DNA of 42,655 nucleotides, taken from positions 1 to 42,655 of the forward strand of contig FZLR01000018.1 in NCBI GenBank assembly GCA_900197615.1, given 5' to 3'. A program made the position numbers and the translations under genes. Under the pieces are notes generated by a model. It was not told the origin of the DNA. It did no database searches and saw nothing but the letters and a program-made list of their open reading frames with translations. The DNA comes from Rhodospirillaceae bacterium Spongia-Bin9 (GTDB taxonomy: Bacteria; Pseudomonadota; Alphaproteobacteria; Bin65). This document shows, piece after piece, positions 17,133 through 26,448 of this stretch. Positions within the stretch are counted from its first letter, which is position 1. The number at the start of each line of letters is the position of its first letter.

Positions 17133-17391
17133 GGTTCCTCCAGTAACCTCCGTGTGGAACTGATTATTTGCGCCCGGCAATGTCCGCGCGCCTGGCCAGC
17201 GGACCGGGACGCAGCCGCGGTCCGCCGAATGGGAAAATCCTAGCGCATAAACGGCGCGGGTGAACTATTAAATCCCGGCTTACCCCTGAAATCGGGATTC
17301 ATCCTCCATCGTTCGCACGGCGGATGGCAGAATCGAGCCGCTCCGGACGCCGACAGGCGCCGGCAACGGGCCGCGCGGCAGGCCGGCGGCG

Positions 17392-18495
17392 TTATCCCCG
17401 GGCGGCCTCGACGAAGCGGTCGACGTCGTCGGCATCGGTGTTGAAGGCGCAGACAAGCCGGATGCTCGGCCGGTCCGGATCGCCCCAGTCGTAGAAATCG
17501 AACCCGGCATCGCGGAGACGATCCGCCGTATCGCCGGGAACCGTCGCAAAGATCAGGTTGGCGTCGACCGGATATTCGATCGCCACCTCGTCGATCTCCG
17601 ACAGACCGGCCGACAGCCGCTCTGCCATGGCGTTGGCATTGGCCGCAAGCTGCAGCCACAGCCTGTCTTCGACATACCGGGCCAGTTGGGCGGAGACGAA
17701 GCGCATCTTGGAAAACAGGTGCCCGCCGCGCATGCGCCGGCGGCTCAGCGTGTCTTCCAGGTCTTCGTTGAACAGGACGACCGCTTCCGCCGCCATTGCG
17801 CCGTTCTTGGTCGCGCCGAACGACATGAGGTCGATGCCCGCGCGCCAGGTGAGCTCGGACGGTTCGCAGCCGAGCGCAGCGACAGCGTTGGCAAAGCGGG
17901 CGCCATCCAGATGGACGAACAGGCCGGTCGCCCGCGCCACGGCGCAGATATCGCGGATCTCCTCGACGGTGTAGACCGTGCCGCATTCGCTGACCTGGGC
18001 GACTGAGACCGCGGCGGCCTCCATGACATGGGGCAGGCGCGCACCGCCGCCGCCGACTTCGCCGATCGCCGCTTCCAGGGCGGCCGCGGTCATCTTGCCG
18101 TCCGTAGCGGGCACCGGCACCAGCTTGGCGCCGTTGGTGTAGAATTCCGGCGCACCGCCCTCGTCTTCGTAGGTGTGGCTGTGCTTCAGGCAATAGACCG
18201 TGTTGAAGGGCTGGGCGACCAGGCTCAGGCACAGGGCGTTGGCCGCGGTTCCGGTGGCGACCGGATAGACGCTCACCTCCGTGTCGAACAGGCCGGAGAA
18301 TTGCGCGTTAAGCCCGCCGGTCGCTTCGTCGTTGCCGTAGGGCCAGGCGCCCTGCGGCCCGTTGGCTTCGACGATCGCCTCCATGATTTCCGGCGCGACT
18401 CCGGTGACGTTGTCGGAAGCGAAATTGACCGGTTCGAAACCGTCCGGTTCGATGTTGACCGGGGCTGCCGCCGGCCGCAGTGTCGGTTCGTTCAT
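17392..18495 (-). CDS. ltaE: Low-specificity threonine aldolase
   Basis: A 367-residue PLP enzyme that splits L-threonine or L-allo-threonine into glycine and acetaldehyde. Seen in the sequence are NFASDNVTGVAPEI near the N-terminus, HSHTYEDEGGAPEF, FVHLDGARFANA and the PLP lysine in SFGATKNG (K230). Length matches the family (about 340-370). It is followed on the same strand by the TAXI receptor after about 260 bases, and its start lies close to the stop of the DUF6476-like gene (10 bases). The symbol rests on family resemblance; phenylserine aldolase is an alternative. Confidence 0.88.
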   Translation of the reverse strand: MNEPTLRPAAAPVNIEPDGFEPVNFASDNVTGVAPEIMEAIVEANGPQGAWPYGNDEATGGLNAQFSGLFDTEVSVYPVATGTAANALCLSLVAQPFNTVYCLKHSHTYEDEGGAPEFYTNGAKLVPVPATDGKMTAAALEAAIGEVGGGGARLPHVMEAAAVSVAQVSECGTVYTVEEIRDICAVARATGLFVHLDGARFANAVAALGCEPSELTWRAGIDLMSFGATKNGAMAAEAVVLFNEDLEDTLSRRRMRGGHLFSKMRFVSAQLARYVEDRLWLQLAANANAMAERLSAGLSEIDEVAIEYPVDANLIFATVPGDTADRLRDAGFDFYDWGDPDRPSIRLVCAFNTDADDVDRFVEAARG

Positions 18496-18504
18496 CGTAT
18501 CCGC

Positions 18505-18861
18505 TTACTTGCCGTCATTCGGGCCGGCGACGTGAATTCTGAACGGCGGCTGCCTGCGATTGGCCGGGACCACATAGACGACCTGTTCGCCGGAAGGCAG
18601 CAACACCAGCAGCGCCACGCCGCCGCCGACCGCTGTCATTCGCAAGACCTTCGAGGCCGCCGGCAGCCCGAGCGATACCGGGTCCGTACGCATGTTCCGG
18701 ACGGTCGCGGGCGGCGCCTCGCGGCGCGGGTCCATCGTCGCTTCCTGCCTGTCCGCTTCCCCAGCCTTGTAGACGATGCCGACGGCCAGCACGACCAGGC
18801 CGATCAGGATCAGCACTCCCATGCCGATCACGGCGCCCGTCAACAAACGCACACGCGTCAC
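18505..18861 (-). CDS. Small single-pass membrane protein (DUF6476-like)
   Basis: A protein of about 118 residues with one N-terminal hydrophobic helix (about residues 7-32: GAVIGMGVLILIGLVVLAVG) and a soluble C-terminal part that probably faces the periplasm. The conserved-looking motif is GLPAASKVLRMTAVGGGVALLV, then QVVYVVPANRR. A protein of this kind commonly sits next to an RluA gene in alphaproteobacteria and is catalogued, as far as I recall, as DUF6476. The GTG at 18861 places the helix right after the start. An ATG 14 codons further in (GMGVL) would cut into it. Function is unknown. It is divergent from the RluA gene and 10 bases upstream of the threonine aldolase gene. Confidence 0.7.
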   Translation of the reverse strand: MTRVRLLTGAVIGMGVLILIGLVVLAVGIVYKAGEADRQEATMDPRREAPPATVRNMRTDPVSLGLPAASKVLRMTAVGGGVALLVLLPSGEQVVYVVPANRRQPPFRIHVAGPNDGK

Positions 18862-18918
18862 GCTCAAAGTCCGACCTGCAATCTGATAGGATGACGCCGT
18901 CCAGCCTGGAAGCGGCCC

Positions 18919-19962
18919 ATGCACGACGACCTCCTGGAGATCGAGACAATAGCCGAACCGGACCCGGTGTCGAGGCGCGAGGTGAGAGCGGATGACGCAG
19001 CCGCCGGCCTGCGCCTCGACGCCGTTCTGGCGGCGGCGCTCGACGGCCTGTCCCGCACCCGCATCCAGGCGCTGGTGAAGCAGGGCGCCGTGAAGGACGG
19101 CGACGGCCAGGTCGTTGCAACGCCCTCGATGAAGGTTGCGGCCGGCCAGCGCTTTACGGTCGATGTGCCGCCGGCGGCGCCCGCCCGGCCCGCGGCGCAG
19201 GACATGCCGCTGGAGGTCGCTTTCGAGGACGATCATCTCATCGTGGTCGACAAGCCCGCCGGCCTGGTCGTGCATCCGGGACCGGGCAACCCGGACGGCA
19301 CCCTGGTCAACGCCCTGCTCGCACATTGCGGCGAGAGCCTGTCGGGTATCGGCGGCGTCGCCCGCCCCGGCATCGTCCACCGCATCGACAAGGACACGTC
19401 CGGCCTCCTGGTGGCGGCGAAATCGGACGCCGCGCACGCCGGCCTGGCGGCCCAGTTCGCCGAACGCAGCATCGAGCGGCGCTACACGGCGCTGGCCTGG
19501 GGCGAGCCCCGGCCGCTCTCCGGCCGGATCGACGCCGAAATCGGCCGCGATCCCGCCCACCGCACGCGAATGGCCGTCAGGCGCGACGGAGGACGGGCGG
19601 CCCGAACGTACTACACGGTAATGGAACGCCATGGCGGACTTTTCAGCCTGATCGAATGCCGGCTGGCGACCGGGCGGACCCACCAGATCCGGGTGCATCT
19701 GGCGCACCGTGGCAATCCGCTGGTCGGCGACTATCTCTAGGGCGGCCGGCGGCACCTGCCGCAACCCTGGCGGGATACGCCGCCGGCCGTTGCCGTGGAA
19801 ACCTTCGGGCGCCAGGCGCTTCATGCGACCGTCCTCGGCTTCGTCCATCCGGCGAGCGGCGAGGCCCTGTCCTTCCGGTCAGCATTGCCGCAGGACATCG
19901 CGGCACTGGTGTCTGCCTTGAAACCGTTAAAAAATGCCGGGCAACCTGCTGCGGAGCAATGA
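18919..19962 (+). pseudogene. RluA-family pseudouridine synthase split by one in-frame TAG
   Basis: From the ATG at 18919 the frame encodes an S4 RNA-binding domain (AGLRLDAVLAAALDGLSRTR) and the synthase domain with an intact catalytic motif GIVHRIDKDTSGLLV. It runs to GNPLVGDYL and then a TAG at 19738-19740. The same frame continues with no other defect for 73 codons: GGRRHLPQPW, FGRQALHATVLGFVHP and SALPQDIAALVSALKPL, ending at TGA 19960-19962. That downstream part is the normal family C-terminus; relatives read roughly GDPLYGGRR across the stop. The enzyme (RluD/RluC type, modifying 23S rRNA uridines) would thus lack its last 20% unless the stop is read through or is an assembly error. 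It is immediately upstream of rpoH. Confidence 0.85.
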
Positions 19963-19983
19963 GTTTCGCATTTTATGACCGAT

Positions 19984-20012
19984 CTTGAAAAGACAGGCGC
20001 CAATCCTCAAAT
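19984..20012 (+). promoter_or_regulatory. Candidate sigma-32 promoter before rpoH
   Basis: CTTG at 19984 is followed after 18 bases by CTCAAAT, close to the alphaproteobacterial heat-shock consensus CTTG-N17/18-CYTATNT. Transcription from it would begin upstream of the ATG at 20083 and fits RpoH autoregulation. Two positions of the -10 element deviate, so this is tentative. Confidence 0.35.
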
Positions 20013-20082
20013 ACCAGGTGGGCAAGAAAAAGCCGGCATCCCACCGGCGCGAGTGCCCGGAGGAAAGCAAGGCGAAACGAAA

Positions 20083-20994
20083 ATGGCGGCATCCACGGCG
20101 ATCGCAACATTGCCGGCGATCCCCTCCGTTGGACGGGACGGGAACCTGTCTGCCTATCTGGCGCAGATACGCAGGTTCCCGATGCTGGAACCGGAAGAGG
20201 AATACATGCTGGCGACCCGCTGGCGCGACCGCGAGGATACCGAGGCCGCGCACCGGCTCGTCACCAGCCATCTGCGCCTGGTCGCCAAGATCGCCATGGG
20301 CTATCGGGGCTACGGCCTGCCGGTCGCCGAGCTGATCTCCGAAGGCAATGTCGGCATGATGCAGGCGGTCAAGCGCTTCGACCCGGAGCGCGGCTTCCGC
20401 CTCGCGACCTACGCCATGTGGTGGATCCGGGCCTCGATCCAGGAATACATCCTGCACTCCTGGTCGCTCGTCAAAATGGGCACCACGGCAGCGCAGAAAA
20501 AACTGTTCTTCAACCTGCGCAAGATGAAGAGCCGGCTGGACGCGCTGGAAGAAGGCGACCTGTCGCCGGACAACGTCAAGAAGATCGCGACCGAGCTGAA
20601 GGTCTCCGAGGAAGAGGTAATCAACATGAACCGGCGCCTGGCCGCGCCGGACAATTCCCTCAACGCGCCCCTGCGCAACGACGGCGAATCCGGCGGCGAA
20701 TGGCAGGACTGGCTGGTCGACGAGAATCAGGAGAGCCAGGAGACGATCGTCGCCGACCGCGAGGAATTGCAGATTCGCCAGGCCATGCTGGCCGAAGCGA
20801 TGAAGATGCTGAACCCGCGCGAGCGCCACATCCTCACCGAACGCCGGCTTCAGGAAGAGCCGAAGACCCTGGAGGAGTTGTCCCAGGAATACGGCATCAG
20901 CCGCGAGCGGGTGCGCCAGATCGAGGTCCGCGCCTTCGAAAAGCTGCAGAAGGCGATGAAGAACATGGTGATCGAGCAGCAGGTCGCCCGATAG
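20083..20994 (+). CDS. rpoH: Heat-shock sigma factor RpoH (sigma-32)
   Basis: A sigma-70-family factor that directs RNA polymerase to heat-shock promoters. Region 1.2/2 begins at NLSAYLAQIRRFPMLEPEEE. Region 2 shows ISEGNVGMMQAVKRFDPERG and TYAMWWIRASIQEYIL. The diagnostic RpoH box QKKLFFNLR is intact, and region 4 ends with LEELSQEYGISRERVRQIE. With the ATG at 20083 the product is 303 residues, matching alphaproteobacterial RpoH N-termini; AAGG lies 10 bases upstream. An in-frame ATG at 19975 would add 36 unusual residues and would overlap the candidate sigma-32 promoter. The gene follows the broken RluA gene, the usual neighbour in this class. Confidence 0.95.
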   Translation: MAASTAIATLPAIPSVGRDGNLSAYLAQIRRFPMLEPEEEYMLATRWRDREDTEAAHRLVTSHLRLVAKIAMGYRGYGLPVAELISEGNVGMMQAVKRFDPERGFRLATYAMWWIRASIQEYILHSWSLVKMGTTAAQKKLFFNLRKMKSRLDALEEGDLSPDNVKKIATELKVSEEEVINMNRRLAAPDNSLNAPLRNDGESGGEWQDWLVDENQESQETIVADREELQIRQAMLAEAMKMLNPRERHILTERRLQEEPKTLEELSQEYGISRERVRQIEVRAFEKLQKAMKNMVIEQQVAR

Positions 20995-20997
20995 GAG

Positions 20998-21030
20998 CGC
21001 CGGCGGGGACGAAAACGCTCCCGTCCGGCG
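20998..21030. terminator. Hairpin between convergent rpoH and beta-lactamase-like gene
   Basis: CGCCGG pairs with CCGGCG and the inner GGGGACG with CGCTCCC, with small bulges and an AAAA loop. There is no T tract. It may act as a bidirectional 3' end for the two convergent genes. Confidence 0.4.
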
Positions 21031-21039
21031 ACAGACGCT

Positions 21040-22158
21040 TCAGCGGGCCGCTTCGAGCAGGCGGTCGGCGAACCCTTCGAGCCCTGTCACGCCGTCGGCA
21101 TTGGTCAGGACGACGACATAGTGGTCCGTGCCGGCTGCGGTATTCCGGTAAATCTTGTTGATCGACGAAAAACCCGGGATGCGGCCGATGGTGAAATAGG
21201 CCTGTCGCGCGCCCTGGCCGCGGACATACCAGCCGGCGCCATAGTGCAGGTTCCCCTGCCCGGCCCGGATATGTCCGCCGAACATGGCCCCTCTCGCCTC
21301 TGCCGAGAACAGTTTCCCGCGCATCAGCTGGCGATCGAAACCGATCAGGTCGACGACGGTCGAGGTCGCATCGGCGCTGCCGAGGAACATGGTCGGGTTT
21401 ACTTCGCGGCTCGGCCGGCCTTTCTCGTAGCCCTGCGCGCGCCGGCCCAGCGGCGTGGTGCCGAGGAACCCGGAGCGGGTCATCTCGTTCAGATCGTAGA
21501 TCTCGGTCTGGATATAGTCGTGGAAGAACACGCGCAGCCCGACCTCGACCACCTGTGCGATCAGGAAGTAGTTGGAGCGGCTGGGCTGGAATTTCTTTCC
21601 CGGGTCGAAAGCGAGATCGCGGCCCTTGATGAAATCGAGAATCCGGTGGGCCTTGATGCTGGAATAGAGCCGCTCCTCGAAAAACACGGTGTCGGTCAGC
21701 AGCGGCAGGCCGGACGTATGGGTAAGCAGGTGGCCGAGCTTCATGCCTTGCCAGTGGGCGACGCCGAAGAAATACTCGTTGACCGGATCGTTGACCCGGA
21801 CCGGGCCGGCATTCCGATACCGCCGGTCCTGCCACCACAGCAGGGCGGCGGCGGTAAACTGCTGGGTGATTTCGCCGATCGGGTAGATCGTGTTCCTGCC
21901 GGAGGGCAAACCCGGCCGGGCCTCGCCGAAACCGGTCGCGAGCAGCAATTTGCCGTTGCCGCCGATGCCGATCGACATCCCCCCGATGCCCTTTGCGCGC
22001 ATGAAGGCGCGCGCCAGCGCCGCCACCCGAGCCTGTTTGGCGGCGGGGACAAAGGATACCGTCCGCGCGTCGTCGACCCGCTGGGCCGCCGCAGGGCCGG
22101 CCAGGGCGGTCGCGACCAACGCCGCCAATGCCGTCTTGCCGATCAGTCTTCGCGCCAT
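21040..22158 (-). CDS. Exported beta-lactamase-fold protein lacking catalytic motifs
   Basis: A 372-residue protein with a signal peptide (about residues 5-25, AGPAAAQ) and the serine beta-lactamase/esterase fold, recognised by QFTAAALLWW, VNDPVNEYF, LGHLLTHTSGLPLL and IPGFSSI. The active-site motifs are degenerate. The SxxK position reads EITQ (E96, Q99). The YxN position reads PSR in KFQPSRSNYF. The HxG box before PGF reads TIG. It is therefore probably a non-catalytic, binding or structural periplasmic protein rather than a lactamase, peptidase or esterase. AAGGG sits about 7 bases before the ATG at 22158. It is the last gene of the minus-strand serC-serA-hisZ-purA run, 110 bases after purA. 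Confidence 0.83.
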   Translation of the reverse strand: MARRLIGKTALAALVATALAGPAAAQRVDDARTVSFVPAAKQARVAALARAFMRAKGIGGMSIGIGGNGKLLLATGFGEARPGLPSGRNTIYPIGEITQQFTAAALLWWQDRRYRNAGPVRVNDPVNEYFFGVAHWQGMKLGHLLTHTSGLPLLTDTVFFEERLYSSIKAHRILDFIKGRDLAFDPGKKFQPSRSNYFLIAQVVEVGLRVFFHDYIQTEIYDLNEMTRSGFLGTTPLGRRAQGYEKGRPSREVNPTMFLGSADATSTVVDLIGFDRQLMRGKLFSAEARGAMFGGHIRAGQGNLHYGAGWYVRGQGARQAYFTIGRIPGFSSINKIYRNTAAGTDHYVVVLTNADGVTGLEGFADRLLEAAR

Positions 22159-22268
22159 GCAGGAACCCTTATGAAAGGCGGCGGATGCCTGTCCGCGATC
22201 GCCGGAACGCCGGGAGGAACCGGGGTGCAGGGTACGGGCCGCGGTAGCCGCCGGGCAACCGTCTTGCG

Positions 22269-23561
22269 TCAATCCGCATAGGGATCGCGCACCAGGATTG
22301 TATCGTCCCTTTCCGGGCTGGTGGAGAGCAGCGCGACCGGCGTTTCGATCAATTCTTCGATACGGCGGACGTATTTTACCGTCGTCGCCGGCAGGTCGGC
22401 CCAGGAACGCGCGCCCCTCGTGCTGCCGGACCAGCCCTCGATCTCCTCCCATACCGGCTCGACCGCCGCCTGTTCGTTCTCGCTCGACGGAAAATGCTGA
22501 ATCAGCGCGCCGTCCAGCCGATAGCCGGTGCAGATTCTCAGGCTCTCGAAACCGTCCAGGACGTCGAGCTTGGTCAGGGCGATACCGTGGATGCCGCCGA
22601 TTTTGATCGACTGGCGGACCATGACGGCGTCGAACCAGCCGCAGCGCCGCGGGCGGCCGGTCACCGTGCCGAACTCGTGGCCGCGCTCGCCCAGCCGCGC
22701 GCCGGTCTCGTTGTCCTGTTCGGTCGGGAAAGGTCCGGCGCCGACCCGGGTGGTGTAGGCCTTGGTGATCCCCAGGACATAGCCTATCGCGCCCGGACCC
22801 TGGCCGCTGCCGATCGCCGCCTGGCCGGCCACGGTGTTCGACGAGGTGACAAAGGGGTAGGTGCCGTGATCGACATCGAGCATCGCGCCCTGGGCGCCCT
22901 CGTAGAGAATGCGCTTGCCATCCCGCCGCAGCCGGTTCAGCCGCTCCCAGACCCGCTCCAGGTACGGCGCGATCCGCGGCGCGATTTCCATCATGGTGTC
23001 GAACAGGGCGTCGCCGTCGACCGGCGCCGCCGCCATGCCGGCGCGCAGGGCGTTGTGATGCTGCAGGGCCCGGCCGATCCGGCTGCGCAGAACCTCCGGA
23101 TGCGCCAGGTCGCCGGCCCGGATGGCGCGGCGGCCGATCTTGTCCTCGTAGGCCGGGCCGATGCCGCGGCCGGTGGTGCCGATCCGTCGGCTTCCGCTCG
23201 CCGCTTCGCGCAGATTGTCGAGCTCCCGGTGCAGGGGCAGGATCAACGCGGCGTTTTCCGCAATGCGCAACCGCTCGGGATCGACCGCCACACCCTGAGC
23301 GGTCACGGTGTCGATCTCCTCCAGCAATGCCCAGGGATCGATCACCACGCCGTTGCCGAGCAGCGAGAGCTTGCCCGGCCGCACGATGCCGGACGGCAGC
23401 AGGCTCAGCTTGTAGGTAACGCCGTCGATGACCAGCGTATGGCCGGCATTGTGGCCGCCCTGGAAGCGCACCACGACATCGGCGCGCTCCGAGAGCCAGT
23501 CGACAATCTTGCCCTTGCCCTCATCGCCCCACTGGCTGCCGACGACTGCGACGTTCGCCAT
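22269..23561 (-). CDS. purA: Adenylosuccinate synthetase
   Basis: A 430-residue cytoplasmic enzyme that joins IMP and aspartate with GTP in the first step from IMP to AMP. The N-terminal [16 protein letters not shown] contains the catalytic Asp (D13), and GGHNAGHT holds H41. Also seen are the IMP-binding [14 protein letters not shown], the switch segment [11 protein letters not shown] and the C-terminal GARSWADLP and SPERDDTI. Length and motifs are complete. Its start is 3 bases after the stop of hisZ, so the two are tightly coupled. Confidence 0.98.
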   Translation of the reverse strand: MANVAVVGSQWGDEGKGKIVDWLSERADVVVRFQGGHNAGHTLVIDGVTYKLSLLPSGIVRPGKLSLLGNGVVIDPWALLEEIDTVTAQGVAVDPERLRIAENAALILPLHRELDNLREAASGSRRIGTTGRGIGPAYEDKIGRRAIRAGDLAHPEVLRSRIGRALQHHNALRAGMAAAPVDGDALFDTMMEIAPRIAPYLERVWERLNRLRRDGKRILYEGAQGAMLDVDHGTYPFVTSSNTVAGQAAIGSGQGPGAIGYVLGITKAYTTRVGAGPFPTEQDNETGARLGERGHEFGTVTGRPRRCGWFDAVMVRQSIKIGGIHGIALTKLDVLDGFESLRICTGYRLDGALIQHFPSSENEQAAVEPVWEEIEGWSGSTRGARSWADLPATTVKYVRRIEELIETPVALLSTSPERDDTILVRDPYAD

Positions 23562-23564
23562 GGC

Positions 23565-24761
23565 CTACTCCGGCGCTTCCGCTGCCCGCGCGCCTGCGGC
23601 GACGGCGCGCGGCGCCCCCCGGTCCAGAACCGCTTCGCAACCGAGCCGCCGGGCTTCGGCGTCGATGTCACCGGCCGGCTCCAGCCCGGCAACGACGATG
23701 CTGCCGTCCCGGCGCAGGACGTCGACGGTTTCCGGCGGCGTCCCGTGGGGCGCATACAATCGGGGCGACTCCTGCGGCGCCGGCAGGCTGCGGATGACGG
23801 TATCCAGAAACAGGGTAAAGCCGGTCGCCGGCTCGATCTCCCGGTCGGCGAAGCCGGAGCCGGCCAGATAGCGGCCGCCGGCGCCGATCTCGCCCCGGCT
23901 GCCGTTGCGATAGACGGTAAATCCGATGCCGGTGTGATATTCGAAACCGCGATATTCCACCGGATCGACGGTCAGAGCCAGATCGGGCGCGGCGGCGCGA
24001 AGCCGAGCCGCCACATCGGCCAGGTGGTCGATATCGGACCGGGATTCGGCGGGCAATCCGGCCTTCTCCAGCAATGCAAGGCCGGGCCCGGCCGGCCCGG
24101 TCGCATCGAGCAGCGCCAGAAAGGCCGCGCGGCCGGCCCGGTCTTCGCCCAGCGCCGCGGCAAGGGCGTGGCGGTCCTTGCTGTCGAGCGCCGCCCGCAC
24201 CGCGGCTTCCCGGCCGTCCGCAATGTCCAGGAACCGGCACAGGCTCAAGATCAGGGTCGGAAAGGTCAGGTCGACCGACAGCCGGTCGAGGCCGATGTCG
24301 CGCAGGGCCCGGACAGCCATCAGGATGACTTCGGTGTCCGCCGCCGGGCCGGCCGCGCCGATCAGTTCGCCGCCGACCTGTACGAACTGCCGTTCCGGGC
24401 GCAATTGCGAACCGCGCACCCTCAGGACGTCGCCGGCATAGGACAGGCGCAGGGGTCGCGCCTCCGCCTTGAGCCGGCTGGCCGCGATCCGGGCGATCTG
24501 CAGGGTCATGTCGGCGCGCACGCCCATCATCGCCTGGCTGACCGGGTCCATCAGCCGGAACGTCTCGCCGGCCATGGCCGCCCCGGCGCCTTCGAGCAGG
24601 GATGCCTCGAACTCGACGAGCGGCGGCTTGACCCGGCGGTAGCCCCACGCGGCGAACGTGCCGAGCAGCCGCTCGACGATCTCGGATTCGTGCGCGGCGT
24701 CCGGCGCCAGGACATCGCGCAGGCCGGCCGGCAGAAGGCCTCTGTTGTCGGAATTCGCCAT
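23565..24761 (-). CDS. hisZ: ATP phosphoribosyltransferase regulatory subunit
   Basis: A 398-residue histidyl-tRNA-synthetase-like protein. HisZ lacks tRNA charging and forms the regulatory part of the short-form HisG enzyme at the first step of histidine synthesis. Class II landmarks are LLPAGLRDVLAPDA at the start, motif-2-like RLSYAGDVLRVRGSQLRPERQF and YHTGIGFTVYRNG. The anticodon-binding domain is replaced by a short C-terminal segment with IVVAGLEP. Start ATG 24761 is preferred because the family begins just before the LLPxGLRD box. hisG is not in the window. The hisZ-purA pairing is seen in several alphaproteobacteria. Confidence 0.9.
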   Translation of the reverse strand: MANSDNRGLLPAGLRDVLAPDAAHESEIVERLLGTFAAWGYRRVKPPLVEFEASLLEGAGAAMAGETFRLMDPVSQAMMGVRADMTLQIARIAASRLKAEARPLRLSYAGDVLRVRGSQLRPERQFVQVGGELIGAAGPAADTEVILMAVRALRDIGLDRLSVDLTFPTLILSLCRFLDIADGREAAVRAALDSKDRHALAAALGEDRAGRAAFLALLDATGPAGPGLALLEKAGLPAESRSDIDHLADVAARLRAAAPDLALTVDPVEYRGFEYHTGIGFTVYRNGSRGEIGAGGRYLAGSGFADREIEPATGFTLFLDTVIRSLPAPQESPRLYAPHGTPPETVDVLRRDGSIVVAGLEPAGDIDAEARRLGCEAVLDRGAPRAVAAGARAAEAPE

Positions 24762-24801
24762 GGGATCGTTCGGACGCGCCGGGCGCCGGGAGGGCTGGCG
24801 G

Positions 24802-26391
24802 CTAGAAGCGCAGGACCTTCGCCTGTTTGACATGGGGCAGGGTGCAGAGCTGCATCAGGATCGGCTCCGTGATGTCGCTGTCGGCCGACACCAGGGCCAT
24901 GGCGTCGCCGCCGGGCTCCGATCGGCCGAGATGGAAGGTCGCGATGTTGACGCCGGCGTCGGCCAGCATCTTGCCCAGCGAACCGATCATGCCCGGCTTG
25001 TCCCGGTTGCGGACAAACAGGACGACCTTGCTGAGCGTGGCTTCCATCTGGATGCCTTCGATCTCGACGATGCGCGGCTGGTCGCCGTGGACCAGGGTGC
25101 CGGCGATCGAGCGCCGGCGCTTTTCGGTCGTGATCGCCAGGTGGATCCGCGTCTGGTAGTCGGTGACCCGTTCGTCGGTTTCCTCGGTCACCGCGATATT
25201 TTCTTCCCGGGCGAGATGGGGCGCGTTGACCGGGTTGATCCCGCCATAGTGCGGCGCCAGCAGGCCGGTGAGCAGCGATGCCGTCAAGGGACGGATATTG
25301 AGGTTCGCCGCCTGGCCTTCGTAGCGGATTTTCACGTCAACCAGCGAACTCTCGGTGATCTGGCCGGCGAAGCTGCCGAGCTGGCGCGTCAGTTCGACAT
25401 AGGGGCGCAGCCGGAAGGCCTCTTCGGCCGACACCGCCGGCATGTTGATCGGGTTCGTCACCGTGCCGTTCAGCAGGTAATCGGAAATCTGTTCTGCGAC
25501 CTGGACGGCGACATTCTCCTGCGCCTCTTCGGTCGAGGCGCCGAGATGCGGCGTCGCGATGACCTTTTCGGAGCCGAAGAGCGGGCTGTCCCGCGCCGGT
25601 TCGATTTCGAAGACGTCGAGGGCGGCGCCGGCGACTTGGCCTTCGTCCAGCGCCGCCTTCAGCGCGTCTTCGTCGATCAGGCCGCCGCGGGCGCAGTTGA
25701 TAATCCGCACCCCCGGCTTCATCCGGCCGATCGCAGCGGCATCGATCAGATGCCGGGTGCCGTCGGTCAGCGGCGTGTGCAGGGTAATGAAATCGGCGCG
25801 CTGCATCAGTTCGTCGACCTCCAGCTTCTCGACACCCATTTCGCGGGCGCGCTGCGGCGACAGGAAGGGATCGCTGGCAATCACCTGCATTTTCAGGCCG
25901 CGGGCCCGCTCGGCGACGTTCGAGCCGATATTGCCGCAACCGACGACGCCCAGCACCTTGCCGGTCAGCTCCACGCCCATGAAGCGGGACTTCTCCCACT
26001 TCCCGGCCTGGGTGCTCATGTCTGCGGCGGGAATTTGCCGGGCCAGCGCAAACATCAGCGCGATGGCATGCTCGGCCGTGGTAATGGAATTGCCGAACGG
26101 CGTGTTCATCACCAGCACGCCCTTCGAGGTCGCAGCATTGACATCGATATTGTCGACCCCGATGCCGGCCCGGCCGATCGCTTTCAGCCTGGCAGCCGCA
26201 TCGAGAATCTCGCTGGTCACCCGGGTGGCCGACCGGACGGCCAACCCGTCATAGTCGCCGATGACGCTCTTCAGTTCGTCGGGCGTCATGCCGGGTTTGA
26301 CATCTGCGTCGACGCCGTGCTGGCGGAATATTTCCGCCGCACGCGGACTCATCTTGTCGGAGATCAGCACCCTTGGCGTGTCTGAAGGCAT
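24802..26391 (-). CDS. serA: D-3-phosphoglycerate dehydrogenase
   Basis: A 529-residue NAD enzyme that oxidises 3-phosphoglycerate to 3-phosphohydroxypyruvate, opening the serine pathway. The NAD fold shows GVVGCGNIGSNVAERA (about residues 148-162). Catalytic R235, E264 and H282 are in place (NCARGG, FEIEP, TPHLGAST). The region 300-455 is the extra intervening domain of the long form. The last 75 residues form an ACT domain (KPGMIGSLGKMLADAGVNIA), the expected serine-feedback site. serC lies 57 bases upstream on the same strand, making a serC-serA unit. Confidence 0.97.
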   Translation of the reverse strand: MPSDTPRVLISDKMSPRAAEIFRQHGVDADVKPGMTPDELKSVIGDYDGLAVRSATRVTSEILDAAARLKAIGRAGIGVDNIDVNAATSKGVLVMNTPFGNSITTAEHAIALMFALARQIPAADMSTQAGKWEKSRFMGVELTGKVLGVVGCGNIGSNVAERARGLKMQVIASDPFLSPQRAREMGVEKLEVDELMQRADFITLHTPLTDGTRHLIDAAAIGRMKPGVRIINCARGGLIDEDALKAALDEGQVAGAALDVFEIEPARDSPLFGSEKVIATPHLGASTEEAQENVAVQVAEQISDYLLNGTVTNPINMPAVSAEEAFRLRPYVELTRQLGSFAGQITESSLVDVKIRYEGQAANLNIRPLTASLLTGLLAPHYGGINPVNAPHLAREENIAVTEETDERVTDYQTRIHLAITTEKRRRSIAGTLVHGDQPRIVEIEGIQMEATLSKVVLFVRNRDKPGMIGSLGKMLADAGVNIATFHLGRSEPGGDAMALVSADSDITEPILMQLCTLPHVKQAKVLRF

Positions 26392-26448
26392 GATTTCGCC
26401 GTGATTCGGGTTAGAGCGGAACGGGCGGCCGGGCCGGCCGACGGGCCT

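Noticed and set aside
18919-19962. Pyrrolysine-type recoding of the TAG
   Set aside because: No pyl genes or recoding structure are in view; mutation or sequencing error is simpler.
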